From assembly GCA_032821775.1 (NCBI GenBank), contig JAVLRN010000004.1:3038001-3102000 (forward strand): a stretch of 64,000 nt of DNA. The letters run 5' to 3'. The stretch is from Sanguinoderma infundibulare. Taxonomy: Eukaryota > Basidiomycota > Agaricomycetes > Polyporales > Polyporaceae. Below the pieces are notes generated by a model. That model saw only the letters and a list, made by a program, of their open reading frames with translations. It did not search any database and had not been told where the DNA came from. How positions within the stretch are numbered: position 1 is the first letter of the stretch; each line of letters begins with the position of its first letter. Shown here piece after piece: positions 49,085 to 61,720 of the stretch. The translations under genes were made by a program, and so were the position numbers.

Positions 49085-50989
49085 ATGGAGCGAGGGAAAC
49101 TCGGGAGAACCGTCCATTCTCCGAGGCCTCCCTCGGATAAGAAGAAAAGCGCCCAGCTCGCGTGGCAGGAAAGTTGCGAAGCGCCGGCGACTTGTCCAGC
49201 GCAAGCTTCGTCCAGGTCGCAGGCTCTCCTCGACGTGTTCTCCGCTCACCTTTCTGTCCGACTTGTACCGCGACGTCTCTGGGAGGAAGCGCAGGCATGG
49301 TGCTGTGTGTTGGATACTTGGGACGGTTGGGTGCGGTTGGCCTACGGTGAGTGTTACGTTCTACTTCTACCAATGCGGTCCTCTTACCAGTATGTCCGAA
49401 TTGTTAGGACCTCGCGGCCGGTGCTGGGCGCGTCACAACTCAGGAACTTGTCTACAGTCGGACTTCAGGTGAGTTATCGTTTGCCCAAATTACTCTGGTG
49501 TTGCTGGATGGGAAGCTGTTTCGCGTCGAGGCTCTTCGTTCGTGTGATGCGTGCATGCCTATGTATCCCAGACGGCCAGTGCTCTCAGGGATACGTGATG
49601 CTGCGAATCACTATACGTACCGTGTATCACCCTTCGTATATGCTGTACCAAAAGCTCGAGACTGCGTCGTGATGATCATTGCGACAGCGAGCAGCTTCTC
49701 ACTCCATTTCACCGCCTTCACCTCCCTCGATCATTGCCTTGCTGTAATGAAACTAACTCAATGTTTCTACCAGCGCTCTAGGTTCATTGTACCTCAAAAT
49801 GAACTCCGTAACCTCCAGTTCCGGTCAGGTCCCCGGTCGTTTTGGAGCTGGTCAAAACCTACCTCTGCTCCTGCAGCTACTCCACCGCCCGCTCCCGCGC
49901 AGGCCGCGGCTGAAGAATCTGCGCCTGCGTCAACAGCTGTCCCAGAAACACCGGTCCCAGCGGAGGCGTCGGTAGGCATTGATGCAGCCTCTGCCGCGCC
50001 TACACCAGACGCTGCGCTTCCCCCCGTTACGATCCCCACAGAGGGTCTCCCTGTAGACCTTGCATCGATACCCCCCCTCAACTATGGCGACCTCGCCGCA
50101 CTCGGTCTTGCGGACTGGACACCTGCCGGCATATGTCGGTGGACGATGGAGCTCGTCAACGTCTCCACCGGCATGCCCTGGTTCTGGACGATCATCGCCG
50201 TGACCGTTCTCTCCCGTGTCGTCCTCTTCCCCTTCACTGTGAAGCAGATGCAGAGCACCGCGGCGCTCGCGCCCTATCAGCCCGACATCATGGCCATTCA
50301 AGAAGAGCTCAAGGTGGCCCAGAGGAGGAGAGACATGCTCGCGATGCAGCGCGCGGCTCTGAAGCAGAAGGTGATCTACGAGAAGGCCGGCGTGAGCGTC
50401 CCAGGCATGGCGCTCGCGCCGTTTATACAGCTGCCGGTTACGCTGGGCTTGTTCTTCGGTGTGAAGACGCTGTGCGACTTGCCCGTCGAGCAACTCAAGT
50501 GGAGCGGGGTTCCGTTCCTCTCGGACTTGACGGCTCTGGACCCGACTTGGACTCTGCCCATCGTGGCGACCGTGCTCATGAACGTCCAGATCTCGGTATG
50601 TAAAGTCGTTTGTTATCCGTCCTTCCACCAAATAATACTTATCGTTGCCGCCGAAACAGGTGACGATGCGTGACCTCGTCGGCCAGACGCCACAGATGGG
50701 CCACCTCATGAACTTCCTCCGCCTCCTCACGACCGCGTCAGTCTTCGTCCTCGCAAACCTCCCGTCTGGCGTAATTCTCTACATCCTCACGAGCATCGTC
50801 ACCATGACGGCCCAGTCGCTCGTCCTCCGCCAGGCCGCGGTCCGCCGCGTGCTCGGCATCCCGCTCATCCCGAAGCACCTGCACACCCAGCCGCCGTCAA
50901 TGCGCGAGTCTGCGCAGTACGTGCGCAAGTGGTGGAAGAACAAGATGACGGAGGCGCGTGAGGCCGAGAAGGCTGCCCGGAAGCGGTGA
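49085..50989 (+). CDS. OXA1: OXA1: mitochondrial inner-membrane insertase (YidC/Oxa1/Alb3)
   Basis: Inserts mitochondrially and nuclear encoded proteins into the inner membrane. The core is clear from about 49,780: a SFWSWSKP segment, an Ala/Pro-rich linker, then YidC-like helices MPWFWTIIAVTVLSRVVLFP, a basic matrix loop VAQRRRDMLAMQRAALKQK, MALAPFIQLPVTLGLFFGVK, WTLPIVATVLMNVQ and, after an intron at about 50,596-50,660, FVLANLPSGVILYILTSIV. The C-terminal matrix tail is basic (KWWKNKMTEAREAEKAARKR) and would bind the mitoribosome. The presequence is not resolved: an upstream exon encoding RTSRPVLGASQLRNLSTVGL looks mitochondrial and joins in phase at RSRFIVPQNEL, but I could not find its ATG with confidence. 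The start given is only the first upstream ATG. Confidence 0.85.
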
Positions 50990-51069
50990 GGCGGCGAGGC
51001 GGTGGACGCATATATCTACTTAGAAGGGATCTATTGGCGAAAGTATCGTATGCTCAGATGTAATGGTCG

Positions 51070-52270
51070 CTGATTAGCTTAGCGCGGATAGACCTCTCCT
51101 CACGTCATCAGCCATCAGGTTGCACTCACGCGCGACAGAACGAAGGACCGTTGTTCGGCTGCCAAAGAGGCTGGCCGATCTTAACCACCGGCAAATCGCG
51201 CAGCGCCAGTCGCCGCTCCCGAACAGGGATATGAATCTTGCTCGAGCCTCTCCTACTCCTTCGCCGCAACCACCACCTGCATCCATCCTCCCGTCTTCGA
51301 ATTCAGTTTGCCCTGCGTTCAGCTTGCAACTGGCCTCCGCCCTTCGGCGTTCGATGGACTGATTCGGATCTTGGTGTGTTCTCGTCGCCTCTCTTCACGA
51401 TGTGGCTGACAATCGCCACTTGCCTCCCAGCTCCCAGCCACGGGTATCGCATACCTCCTGCCTTTTCAATGAAATCACGGAGACGATGTGATCGGCGAGT
51501 GCTCGTTTGTTTGCTGCATAGCTCACGCGACGATTTTCCTTGTGACCACAGCATCCGACGCCAACGTTCAGTGCCCAGCCCTCGATAGCCGCTCTAGCAG
51601 CATTCGACGATGCATGGCGAGTGTTTCGTGACTAGTCTTGTCGCTGATGGCCACATATTCCGGCCGCAGTGCTTCTCCCAGTTGGTCTTCGTCGCCTGAC
51701 AACCAACATTCTCCCTTCCAAAGCTGGCTCGGACGTGTGTTCGATGGCCGCCTTTCGTAACGCGCTCACTGGCAATGCCAGGCCTAAACGCGCTCGAACG
51801 CACTGCATCCATCTGGTTCTTTGCAATCTGTTCTCCGTTCTTCATGGAGGGTCTTCTGACACGCTGGCGCTTCTTTCAACAGATAGAGGGCCTCAGGAAC
51901 ACCGTGCTGGGCCATGGTCCTCCTAAGTAGATATGTATGACTTTCTCGAGAGCGTTGAACGCGCTGACCTCCCCACAGGTCTCTTCGGGAAGTACGGTTG
52001 ACTCCTCGGGGATTCATCCGTGGCGCACGCCTCTTCGTGGTCCTCGGGACTAGTACCCGTTGTCGACACGACGACGGGGAAGTTAATGAGCGCCGAAAGT
52101 CTCACATATAGCTTTGCGCTTCTTGCCAGTCAGAACGACTTATCAATTGCCTGGGTTCCCCGAGAACTCGCAGGGATTTGGGCCGGATCGGGAAACAGCC
52201 ATCTATCCTGTCGTACAGCTTGAAGCGAATTCAATATTATTCCAGTGAATGTACGCCTGTTCACCTTTCA
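51070..52270 (+). repeat. Repeat family R, rearranged short copy R4
   Basis: Same orientation as R3. The left half (51,120-51,600) matches R3 near 55,060-55,530, and the right half (51,940-52,250) matches R3 near 57,340-57,770, so the middle of about 1.8 kb is missing. The right half reads in frame as ASSWSSGLVPVVDTTTGKL then AESLTYSFALLASQNDLSI, the longest readable piece of the gene buried in the repeat. It lies just upstream of MDR2, in the position corresponding to R2 beside MDR1. Confidence 0.65.
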
Positions 52271-52733
52271 ACTGTTCTTGGATCCAAGGGATAGAGTTTA
52301 GAGATGTTGTCATCAGTTGTGCTGTTGTATGGATTGGTCCCGAAGCACTGTACATCATTACAACAGTCTTTAGGGCAGGCTCAATAGACTTACTTGGAGT
52401 AATAGTCGTGAGAGTTATCAGGAATTATCCCTTCTATCTTCCAGCCGAGCGTCAAGTCATAGTCAATGCAACCATTTGTAAGTTGCCCACTCATCGCTCC
52501 CGAGCCCTGCTCATTCTCCGACGACCTCGGTTCGGATGCTTTTCGATGTGTTTCTTGATGCAAGGGGGATGCTGCGGTCTGTTCTCCGGATCCCAGGTGT
52601 AGTTGCTGATCCATGTGAGAGCCACCCACAACTCCGAACCGAGCGCCCGCCTTTGACACATGTACCTTTCGTAGGCAGTCGAATGCTCTTCGCGCCTCCT
52701 CGTTGGTAGTTCGCGGTATGAACCACCCATGAG

Positions 52734-52740
52734 TATATAA
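52734..52740 (+). promoter_or_regulatory. MDR2 TATA box
   Basis: GAGTATATAAG about 66 bp upstream of the MDR2 ATG, identical to the MDR1 box. Confidence 0.75.
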
Positions 52741-52805
52741 GGTGCCGCCGAACGGCGACTTGGCTTCAAGGCCAACCTCGGCCACTTGAACACACTCATC
52801 GCGTC

Positions 52806-54177
52806 ATGGCTCCTGCGACCTGGCAGAAAGCACTCGTCATCTACGCCGAGAAGGAACCTGCCAAGCTCGTCACCGACTGGCCTGTGGCACAGCCGGGGCC
52901 GAACGAAGTCCTCGTCAAGCTCGTTTCAGTCGCTCTCAATCCGGTGGATGCGTACATCCAAGCGTTTGGGGGTGGTCCTCTTGTCCCAGAGTACCCGTAT
53001 ATCTGTGGGTACGACGGTGCTGGAGTTGTCGAGGACATCGGTGCCGAGGTTAAGAATGTCCGTAAGGGCGACAAAGTGTGCGTCTCCTTTTTCAAGAGCG
53101 AGCGAGTCCGTCCTTCGCTGACTGTATTTGTATTGCGTGGATGCCTGATCGTGCGTGCAGGATCGTCAAGGGAGCGTCTGACATCCGCCGCACGATGTTC
53201 AAGGAGTACACGATCAGCCCGGCAAGCACGGTCGTAATGGTATGCGAATCTTGTCGGCCTTCAAGCCAGGTGACTAAATTATGTCGCGGTACTAGATCCC
53301 GGACAACATCTCCTTCGACCAAGCGGCGACAGTCCCTCTCTGCCTCGCTACGGTTGTGGTCGCAATTTGGGCTCACGAAGAGGGCGCGAACTCCGTCCGG
53401 CTTACTCCTCCCTGGGAGGAGGGCGGCGCGACTAAGTACGCCGGCCAGGCCGCACTCATTCTCGGTGGCTCGTCCTCCGTCGGCCAGTATGGTGCGCGAT
53501 CGCATGTCCTCACGTCCTTCCTTTGTATGGCTTACTTATTCACCTCCGCTATGTACCCAGCCATCCAGTGCGCGCGCATGCAAGGCTTCTCGCCCATCAT
53601 CACCACGTCTTCTCTGAAGCACGCCGAGTACCTCAAGTCTCTCGGTGCGACGCACGTCATCGACCGGAACCTCTCGTACGACGAGATCCGGGCCTCGCTC
53701 CCCACCGTCACCTCCGGCAAGCCGATCCAGTACGTCTACGACGCGATAGGCTTCCAGCGCGACAACCAGCGGCTCGGGTTCAGCGTCCTCGCTCCGGGCG
53801 GTGCGTTCGCCACGTCGAACCCCCAAAACCTGGACTTCCTGGAAGACCTGATCAAAGAGAGCGAGAAGAAGGGGGAGGGGAAGCGCGTCGCGCGTGCGTT
53901 CGGGAGCTATGAGCTCTCGGGGAACGTGAAGCTCGGGGTGGAGATGACCAGCAGGCTGGCCGGGTGGCTCGAGACGGGTGTCATCGTGGTGCGTTGGACT
54001 TTGTTTTTATGGACTGTGGGCTTGGTGCGGTGCGCTGAGGCGAGAGATACTGTGCAGGCGAACAGGCCTGAGGTCCTTGCCGGCGGGCTGGCCGGGATCG
54101 CAGCCGGGTGCGAGAGGATATTGAAAGGGAAAGTTAGCGGGACAAAGCTCATCGTGCATCCTTCGGAGACTGCGTGA
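52806..54177 (+). CDS. MDR2: medium-chain dehydrogenase/reductase, paralogue of MDR1
   Basis: Same family and exon structure as MDR1. N-terminus MAPATWQKALVIYAEKEPAK, GroES-like fold through GYDGAGVVEDIGAEV, then FKEYTISPASTVVM, the IPDNISFDQAATVPLCLATV exon, ALILGGSSSVGQYAIQCARM for the nucleotide-binding fold and FQRDNQRLGFSVLAPGGAFA. It ends GTKLIVHPSETA. All exons are open and both introns after SSSVGQY and ETGVIV have canonical ends, so the gene looks functional. As in MDR1, the intron after VSFFK has AGCGAG where a GT donor is expected. Differences from MDR1 are scattered substitutions, indicating an old duplication under constraint rather than a recent copy or assembly artefact. Confidence 0.88.
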
Positions 54178-54539
54178 AGATGATTGGAGGACGAGACGGA
54201 CGAGGGGATGGAATGACGCATCATATGGTACTGATTGAGATCCAGAATACACGGCGGCATCGTGTATTCTACGCTGACGGTGCCCACTCGCCCTTACACG
54301 AAGCGGCACGAACATAGATTCTTTTAGCCTTTGGAACTCTGTTGTTTTCGCGATACCAAGGCGTGACTCAGCAAACATGCCGCCAGGCGGGCAATCAAGA
54401 AAGCGGTGCAGCGATTAGATCTCTGAGTAAGCCCAATAAGAACAGGTTTATAGCAAGTAACACGTGTTGCGCTAATCAAGTTGATCGGTTTTGACTTGTG
54501 ACGCCCTTGTCAGCCTCCAGCATCTCGCCGGGGATCCTG
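54178..54539. other. MDR2 3' flank, homologous to MDR1 3' flank
   Basis: No gene. Matches the region 22,270-22,618 in inverted orientation, including the phrase CAATCAAGAAAGCGGTGCA, so the duplication continues through it. Confidence 0.55.
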
Positions 54540-57500
54540 TGAACCTCATCGGTTATCGTACTGTGAGTAATTTTTCGGCACATCATCGTAGTGAATATTT
54601 CATAGATGAATCACCTCCAGATTCGACTCGGAGAAGAAGGAAATGAACCGCCTTATCGGCGAGGGACAGGCTGTTCACGAGTTGTTCGAGTTCGACACCT
54701 CCAGGAAGCATATTAATACCGATGATTGAACAGCCAGTAGTTAAAGTCAACGTGTCGCGCTGCGGGGATTACAGAGTGCCGCTGCTTCCGCTAAGTTGGC
54801 TCATGCTGAGGTACGTCCAAACCATCGGTCGCGATCTGTGGCAATGGCATCAGGAAGATACTTACAGGTCCCATAATGCCGTCGGTTTGGCACAGTCTCT
54901 TTCAAATCTGGAATATACTAACTTCACGCGCAGAGGCATTTGAATTTGTTTGCTGATTTATCACTAGTAAACGAATCCATCAGGTCCCGTTCACGCGTCG
55001 CCCATCGATGCCAGTGTAGTCCTGCCCGATTTTGCGAACAATGGGAGACCGGAACCCCGCGTGCCGAACAGAACAAAGGACCATTGTTCGGCAGCGAATT
55101 TGGAAAGAGGCTGGCCGATCCCAACCGGCAACTCGCGGAGTGGGGCCGCACCAGCCGCAGCGCCCGGACAGACATATCAGTCTCGCTTCTCCCTCTCCTT
55201 CTCTTTCCTCACAACCACCACCATCCTCACTCCTTCGACTTTATTCTCCTGTATGTCGCGCGTGCACCCGTCGACAGCAACTCGCTTCCGTCCTTTGACG
55301 TTCGATGAACCGATCCGGAGCTTGGTGTGTCTTCGTCAACTCTCTTCACGATCCGGTTGACGATCGCAACCACTACTCCAGCCTCCGAGCCCTGAGTCTA
55401 ACTTACCCCTCTCCTCTCCAACGAGAGCGTGCAAGTCGTTCGGAAGGATACTACTCTTCATTTGGCGAGTGCTCGTTCGTTGATCTGCATCCAACCGCCC
55501 ACATCTCTGTGGTTACAGCTTCCGACGCCCACGCTTAAGTTGTTTATCACCCAAGCATACATGGCGAGTGCTCCATAACCGTTCATATCACTGATTCTAT
55601 TGTCCTTCAGTCCAGACGGTTTTTCGGGTTCGTGTTCGGCGGCTGACAAGTGTGGTGATTGGAATCGCATCCTTGGCACGTGATCGTCTCCTCCGTGTCT
55701 AGTGCTCACGCCTTCTCTCCAGTCTTCTGAGATATCGGGTATATATAACGGCTGCCCTCCTGTGCTGACGTGTTTCAGGTCTTCTATTCTGCTTGCCTGG
55801 CGAAGACGCAAATCCAGCCCTGGGCACTTATGGCGCGTGCTTCCATCCCGTCCTTCCTTGTTGACACTCTTTGTTTCTAGTAGACTCGACCCGCCAACTT
55901 TATCCTCTCCTTCACATCACAAGCGCTGTGAATCAACGAGTCCATGTGCGGTGTTGCCGATACTGTTCCCTCGGCTGACGGCGTTCTCCTGATAGATCTT
56001 CTCTGCCATGCTCTCCCGTTCTCCGAAGTCAGGCGAGGACACTTCACGGCGCGTGTTTCTGTCTCGTCCTTCCGTGCTCACAGTCACTGTGTCCAGTGCC
56101 ATTACATCAAGCGGCATATTCTCTCGACGACATCCCCCAAGCACTAATACCATCTCCGGTGCGGAATCATTATCGGTGTGTTCTCCACTAACATTGTGTT
56201 CTCGATAGTGTGCGCCTGCGGCCTGCCCGCAATGCTGCTCGCCACAGCCAGTTCTCGTGATGGAAATATCGCAAAGGTAACCCCAGGTTTCCTCTGCTGA
56301 CGATAAATAGGCTCTCCTTCAAGTTTGTGGTGGCGGTTCGCGAACGCGCGGTTCAAGTTCATGTTCAAGATGTTCCTCTGGCGAGTAATTATCTGAGTTC
56401 ATCGTAAAGCTGACTGCCTCGTCACAGCTTTCGTCGCTCACAATGCTTAAGATGGGGTCCCAATCGACGCGGCGAGTTCTCATTTGTCTTGTTATCTAGC
56501 TAATTACTCTATCCTAGACTTTCTCCCTCATCGCGCTCAAGATTTAAGACGTTCAAGTTCCATGGCATGTACTTCTTCCATCTCATACATGGAGCTTACT
56601 GTTCGCTTTTAGATTTCACATTCGACGTACAGGACGAAGACATCCTTTCCGTATTCTATTCAGACTCGCAACGGCGCGTTCCTTCTCACCTACTTCATTC
56701 GCCACTGACGCTCGTTTCACTCGTATTTGGCTCTACGTCTATTCCTACCAATCCTGGACATTTCAAAACGCATAATGGGCAAGCAACACATCACGGTATG
56801 GTCCCATCGGCTTGTCTTACGCTGACCTCGTCATTAGACACCGGTACCGCTCTCTATTATATGCATGCAGTTCGTACCTCTCTTTCCTAGTCCGAGCCTA
56901 GACTTAAGGTCGCTTTACTTACCCTGGAGCTTTAGATCCCGCCTTACACGCACACGAAGTCAATGCTCCGGGACCGGGATCTTCTCAACCATACTAACCA
57001 AAGGGGCGGGCTTCAATCACGAACTCTTCTTCTGACCACGCCGTCTATTTCAGCCGTTGCGCCGGGGCATTCTCCGATATTTTCTTAAAACCGGAACGAA
57101 CGAACATGGTATGGTCTCATTGCTTGCGCCACAGGCTGACCTCGTCTACCCCACAGTTCACCATCAGCCAGATCATCACCGGTTCGGATGGGTTGCTCGA
57201 AGGGAAGGTAACGACAAGTGACCAGTACTAATATTTAATATTGACAGGCTTGTCTTTGTGGACGTTCCTCGGACCCCAGAAGCTGTGGACTCTGGAGCCT
57301 GGCTAATGGAGGTACGCTCTCCGGCCCGTCAAGTGCGCTGACGCCTTTCTCCCACAGGCCCCGAGGTACGGTCGACTTCCTCCCATGCGAGGAACTCGTT
57401 CCTGGCGCAGGCCTCTTCGTGGCCCTCGGGACTAGTACCTGTCTAGAGGACGGGGAAGCTAACGTGCGCCGAAATTCTTTGTCTATTACCTTAAGTCGAG

Positions 57501-58015
57501 AATACATCGACAGTACTCTGGAAATTTGTACAGATTGTACCTAGGGCAATTGCAATTCAACTCAATCATACCTGGTTCACAACTTCGATCATTAATGACG
57601 ACGGGGAAGCTGAAGTGCACCGAAAGGTTTCAGGCGTGCGCGGCTTGTTGCCAACCAGACCGTTATCTGCTCACCAAGAACTCGCAGGGATTTGGGCCGT
57701 TCCGTATACGCCGATCGGGGAACTCAGCCATCTCAAATCATGTCATCCCGCTTAGAGCGTATTCAATATTATTGTAGTCATTTTGACGCTAAATTGGTTG
57801 TTCCTGGGGCCTTCAAGAGGGCCCTGGTTCTAAGAGATGCTGTCGTAGCGTGGTTGTGTGGGTCATACGTATGAAATTGCTCAAGCGCCGTGCTTCACTA
57901 GAAACGTATTTAGGGCAGGCAAAATGTACTTACTCACCTTACTCTAATACTCATCATAAACATTCAATAACCGTGGGAATCCTCCCGGCTACCTTCCGAT
58001 ATGCAGTGCAACTTG
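54540..58015 (+). repeat. Repeat family R, copy R3 (about 3.5 kb), inverted relative to R1 and R2
   Basis: Full-length member. The left part (54,540-55,540) follows R1 closely, including the dehydrogenase debris; the right part (about 57,230-58,015) follows R2 almost base for base, including the end absent from R1. It has one copy of the 385-bp module and a TATATATAA block at about 55,740. Exon-like segments with GT and AG flanks are readable on the plus strand but broken by stops. No transposase, no terminal inverted repeats found at the edges. Confidence 0.78.
54612..54715 (+). pseudogene. Degenerate dehydrogenase last-exon fragment in R3
   Basis: Inverted counterpart of the fragment at 21,712-21,848; the alignment covers the exon edge and an intron-like stretch before it. 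Heavily substituted, no usable frame. Confidence 0.5.
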
Positions 58016-58316
58016 TTGGCACCTAATCCGCTCGGACGCTCCTGAGCCTACTGTCTCCTAGGCTCGATCCCAGCGCTTGGTATTCAAACTCCGGTCGAAA
58101 ACTCCCTCGGTGCTTCCCAAGCGGCTGGTACAACTGGTCGCGGCCTTGGCGGTACGTCCCAATATGGACCCCGTGTGAAAACGTCCTTAGTGAAATCGCA
58201 GGTTTTGCCTGCGGAGAAGTGTGCGTGCCAGGACATTTCCCGTCCCCTGTCTCGGTCTGTCAGGTTATATGTATCTGAACTTGATGTGATCTGGTCCGGA
58301 ATGTATTTGATTTATT
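58016..58316. other. Flank between R3 and the RecQ-type helicase
   Basis: About 300 bp; a 3' flank for the helicase on the minus strand. No gene seen. Confidence 0.4.
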
Positions 58317-61300
58317 CTACTGGCGTCGCGGAACATTAGGGACATTCGGATCAGGTAAATACTGTACAAACTGTACTGGCGGTGGAGGCGGTTGTTGGGC
58401 GGAGGACGTTCCTACTAAATATCTTGGCTCAGTTGAATGCAGTGAGGAGAACTGGCGAGCTGGGGAATTGTATGAAGCAGAAGGAAGGTGCATGGGGTAG
58501 TGGAAAGGAGAGGAGGGCATGGGGGATGAATTGAAGGTGGAGCGGGCGTCAGGGACTGGGACTGGGGTGCGATGCAAGGGCGTTCCGCCCATATAGTTGA
58601 GTTGTTGGCGGGCTGGTGATGGACTTGGCGTGGGATGAACGCGCGCGGGTGGCAGAGGATATGCCATCGAGGATGATGGCCGAGATGGTGTGTATGGCCT
58701 GCTGTGGTCCGGAAAAGCCGAGGGCGACATATACGGTGATTGTCCCGCCGGGGGAATGGAGGGATGGGTGTTGTATTGGATGCTATTTTGGTGCTGGGAG
58801 TATTGAGAGTGTGTATGGCGCGATGGTGTATAAAATGTCGGAGGGGGGCTGGGGGGTGGAGGATATTCAGGGGCAGATGGGGTCGCGCGGCGCATTGCTG
58901 GGCCGCGCGTGTAATCGAGAGGCAGATGGGGATTGTGGGGAGGGTGGTATGGTTGAGATGAGGGGGAGGCGGTGGGGATCCGGGGGAGGGGAGATGCCAC
59001 GGTGCAGCCGCTGACGTCGGAGAGGTTGTTTGGCAGGCGCGCTCGCTTCAGTTCATTCGCATCAGCATCGCTGATGCCTCTCGGTCGTTTGGACGTGGAG
59101 CTCATGATTAGATCAATGGCGGAAATGCCGCGAGTGTTGGATGCGCGTGGTTTGGAAGGCGGAGGGTGGAAGGTGATTGTAAATGTTTGTAGGAATGCGG
59201 TGAGCTCCGTGCCGTGCAGAGTCCAGAAAGCCCACTTGTCCTCCAGTAGTTCCGAAAGTGAGTTGGGTTGGAGTGGGCCGAGGGTCGTGAGGGATGTGAT
59301 GAGTTCGTCTGGCAGGATCGCGGAGGGGTCGTAGTGTGCATGCGCATGCTGGCGCTTGAAAATGTCGCGCCGCCATTGACGGAGCTTTGCCTGTGCGTCG
59401 AGATCAGGTAGACCGCGTTTACGACTCTTCGGCTTCGGTTCAGGTGGGGAAGGTGATGGGCGTGCGAGGTTAAGGAGGGACGGGTCGCAGATATCACAAC
59501 ACGGAACTGTCAAGTCTGACAGCACTGATTAGCGAACAGCTCTCGCGCTTCGACCTGAGCATCTGGGACGTCGTCGTGCGGCGTTTGAGCAGTTAGTACT
59601 CACCTGAGACTGTGCTGCGAAAGACTTCAGCCCACACTTTCCTCCGGCAGGTGATGCTTTGTACGAATGTCAGTAGGCCTTCATCTACGCTGTCGACGTT
59701 CAGCTGTGGCTGCTGTCCAGTTGGGATGGAGTCTTGATTCTTCGAGCCTCCACGCGTTAGGCCGTGAGCGATGGCGTACTCACGAACCTGTTTTTTGTTG
59801 GCACGTCCTGTACTTTGCTCCCCGGTTTCCTCGTTTGGCTTCTTCTTCTTTACATTGCTGTCGATCGAGGGGGGAGGCTTGGATACAATATCAGTGTTGT
59901 AAACAGACTTCTCGACGAGGAGAATTGCAATGCCTGTCTGCCCGCGTCCACGAGCTGCTCGCCCGGCTCGTTGTATAAACTGCGAAAATGAGCCGGGGAG
60001 CTTCCACTGGATGACGCGCTTGATATCTGAAATATTGCAACCCTAGATAGATGTGTTAGAACTAGATCTGTTGTCCGAAACATGTAAAATATCTACCATG
60101 CCCGCAGCGTCCGTGCATACTAGGATGCGAACATCTCCTGCGCGAAAACGCGCCATTGTGTTGTTGCGATAGTTGTGAGAGAGGGTAGCATTGAATGGTC
60201 GAATGACTCCGGAGGGGACAGGGCGGTCGTGGAGGTCGTCAGATCGGGGCGTGTTCATGGGGTGCGCATGGAGTTTCGAGATTATATGATCCACGATTTC
60301 ACCGCCGACGGTGATGTTGTCGACATACACGTATGTCTTCGGGATGTCCGCAGGTGAGCGAAGTGTCTCGGGGAGGAGAAAATCGAGGTCCGCATAGCTG
60401 TTGAGCGGATGCTCAAAAGCACGTATGACGATCGAGACGTTTGGCCGGTCATTACCCTTGTTGACGAAGATGTTCTGTAGTTCAGACTGGGCAAATTGGA
60501 GAGAGCTGTAAATGCCACGATATACCTGCGCGGTGAGCGTGGCGGTAACTGCGATTACGGGTGTACCTTGCGGGAAGAAGGCGCGAAGTTTACCTAGCGT
60601 GCCGTACTGCTTTCGGAAATCGGCACCCCAGTGAACGATACAATGTGCTTCGTCGATAAACATCGACATCATGTTGCGCATGAATTTTGTGTTGCGTAGG
60701 ACGCGGTCAGTGAATGTGCGCGACTGGAGCATCTCGGGGGAGACGAGGATTATCTGGTATTTCATTTCGAGTATCTCCTGGGCATGGGTTCAGCACAGCT
60801 ATGGTCCAGTATCAAAGAAGGATAACTCACTCGTATCTTGATGGGAGAGCACGCACCATTCTTGCTGTTGAGTGCGACCGCTTTGAGTCCGAAGTCGAGA
60901 TCGAAGGTTTGAACCTGGTTTGCGTCACTGTGAGTGATTCGAATGGACGTTCGCAGCGCCCTCAAGCTTCCTCGTCACGTCCCTCACGCAATCGTCTCTC
61001 GACACGTTGCAGGCGATCCAACACACGAAATAACTGGGCGTACCATTTCCTCCTCGAGTGAGAGAAGCGGGCAAACCATCACCGTGAACTTCTTCTCGTT
61101 ATCCGGCCACTCCCAGAGATGCGGCCCCGCGGCCAAAGCGGTCTTCCCCGCGCCGGTGGGAGCTTGAACAATGATGTCTTGGCCTTCAATCTGTGCCTGC
61201 ACGGCGCGCAGCTGGAAGTCCTTTGGATCGGCGTCCCATTTGTACGCCTCGCGCATTTTCGCAGCGAGCTTCTGCAGGTCTTCCGGAGAGAGTCGGGGAC

Positions 61301-61493
61301 GAGCGGATGAAGGGACATGTGTATGGGCGCGTCCGCCGCCCTTCCGTTTCGATGCTTTAGCAGTAGTGGACGGGAATTGTGTACGGGGAAGATTGCGGGG
61401 TCGTGAGGGGGTCGCTTTGGTGGGGGGTGCAGATCTGGGTTTGCCTATGGGAGTAGCGCGAGTTGCGAAATGCTGCGAGCGGTTGGGAGCCAT
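58317..61493 (-). CDS. RecQ-type DEAH-box DNA helicase with long Pro/Ser-rich tail
   Basis: ATP-dependent 3'-5' DNA helicase by family. The basic N-terminus (MAPNRSQHFATRATPIGKP) lies before the helicase core. Motifs in order: Gln motif FQLRAVQAQIEGQDIIVQ, Walker A APTGAGKT, VSPEML, DEAH box FIDEAHCIVHWGADFRKQYG, AVTATLT, VRILVCTDAAGMGCNISDIK and the arginine finger motif VI FSQFIQRAGRAARGRGQTG. A Cys-rich CRRKVWAEVF with CCDICDP downstream resembles the RecQ zinc-binding region. The last 300 residues are disordered and rich in Pro, Ser, Tyr and His (PSRHTHSQYSQHQNS). Introns are short and every exon is open, so the gene appears intact, about 980 residues. No HRDC domain seen. Start at 61,493, 227 bp from the divergent DUF6589 gene. 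Confidence 0.9.
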
Positions 61494-61720
61494 GATGGAG
61501 AGGTCAAAAGAGAGGGATCGAGCGTGTATTGTCAACAAACAAAGTACTGAGCAAGGGTTTGGAGGTGTAGGTATGCGGAGAGGCGGGGGCAGGATACAAT
61601 GTCCGAAAATGGAAGGGGGCGCAATCGCAATGTTCACCTCGAGCAAGCCTGCAAAAACCACTGTATTCCCCCCAACTGTACTATGCTTACAACTCGTAAT
61701 CAGCTCTAGTTATCAGCACT
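61494..61720. promoter_or_regulatory. Shared bidirectional promoter of helicase and DUF6589 gene
   Basis: Only 227 bp separate the two start codons. No TATA box is obvious on either side. So short a gap implies shared control elements and likely co-expression. Confidence 0.6.

Noticed and set aside
58000..58320. Left terminal repeat of a RecQ/DUF6589 element
   Set aside because: No inverted repeat or target duplication can be shown because the right end of the pair lies beyond the window.
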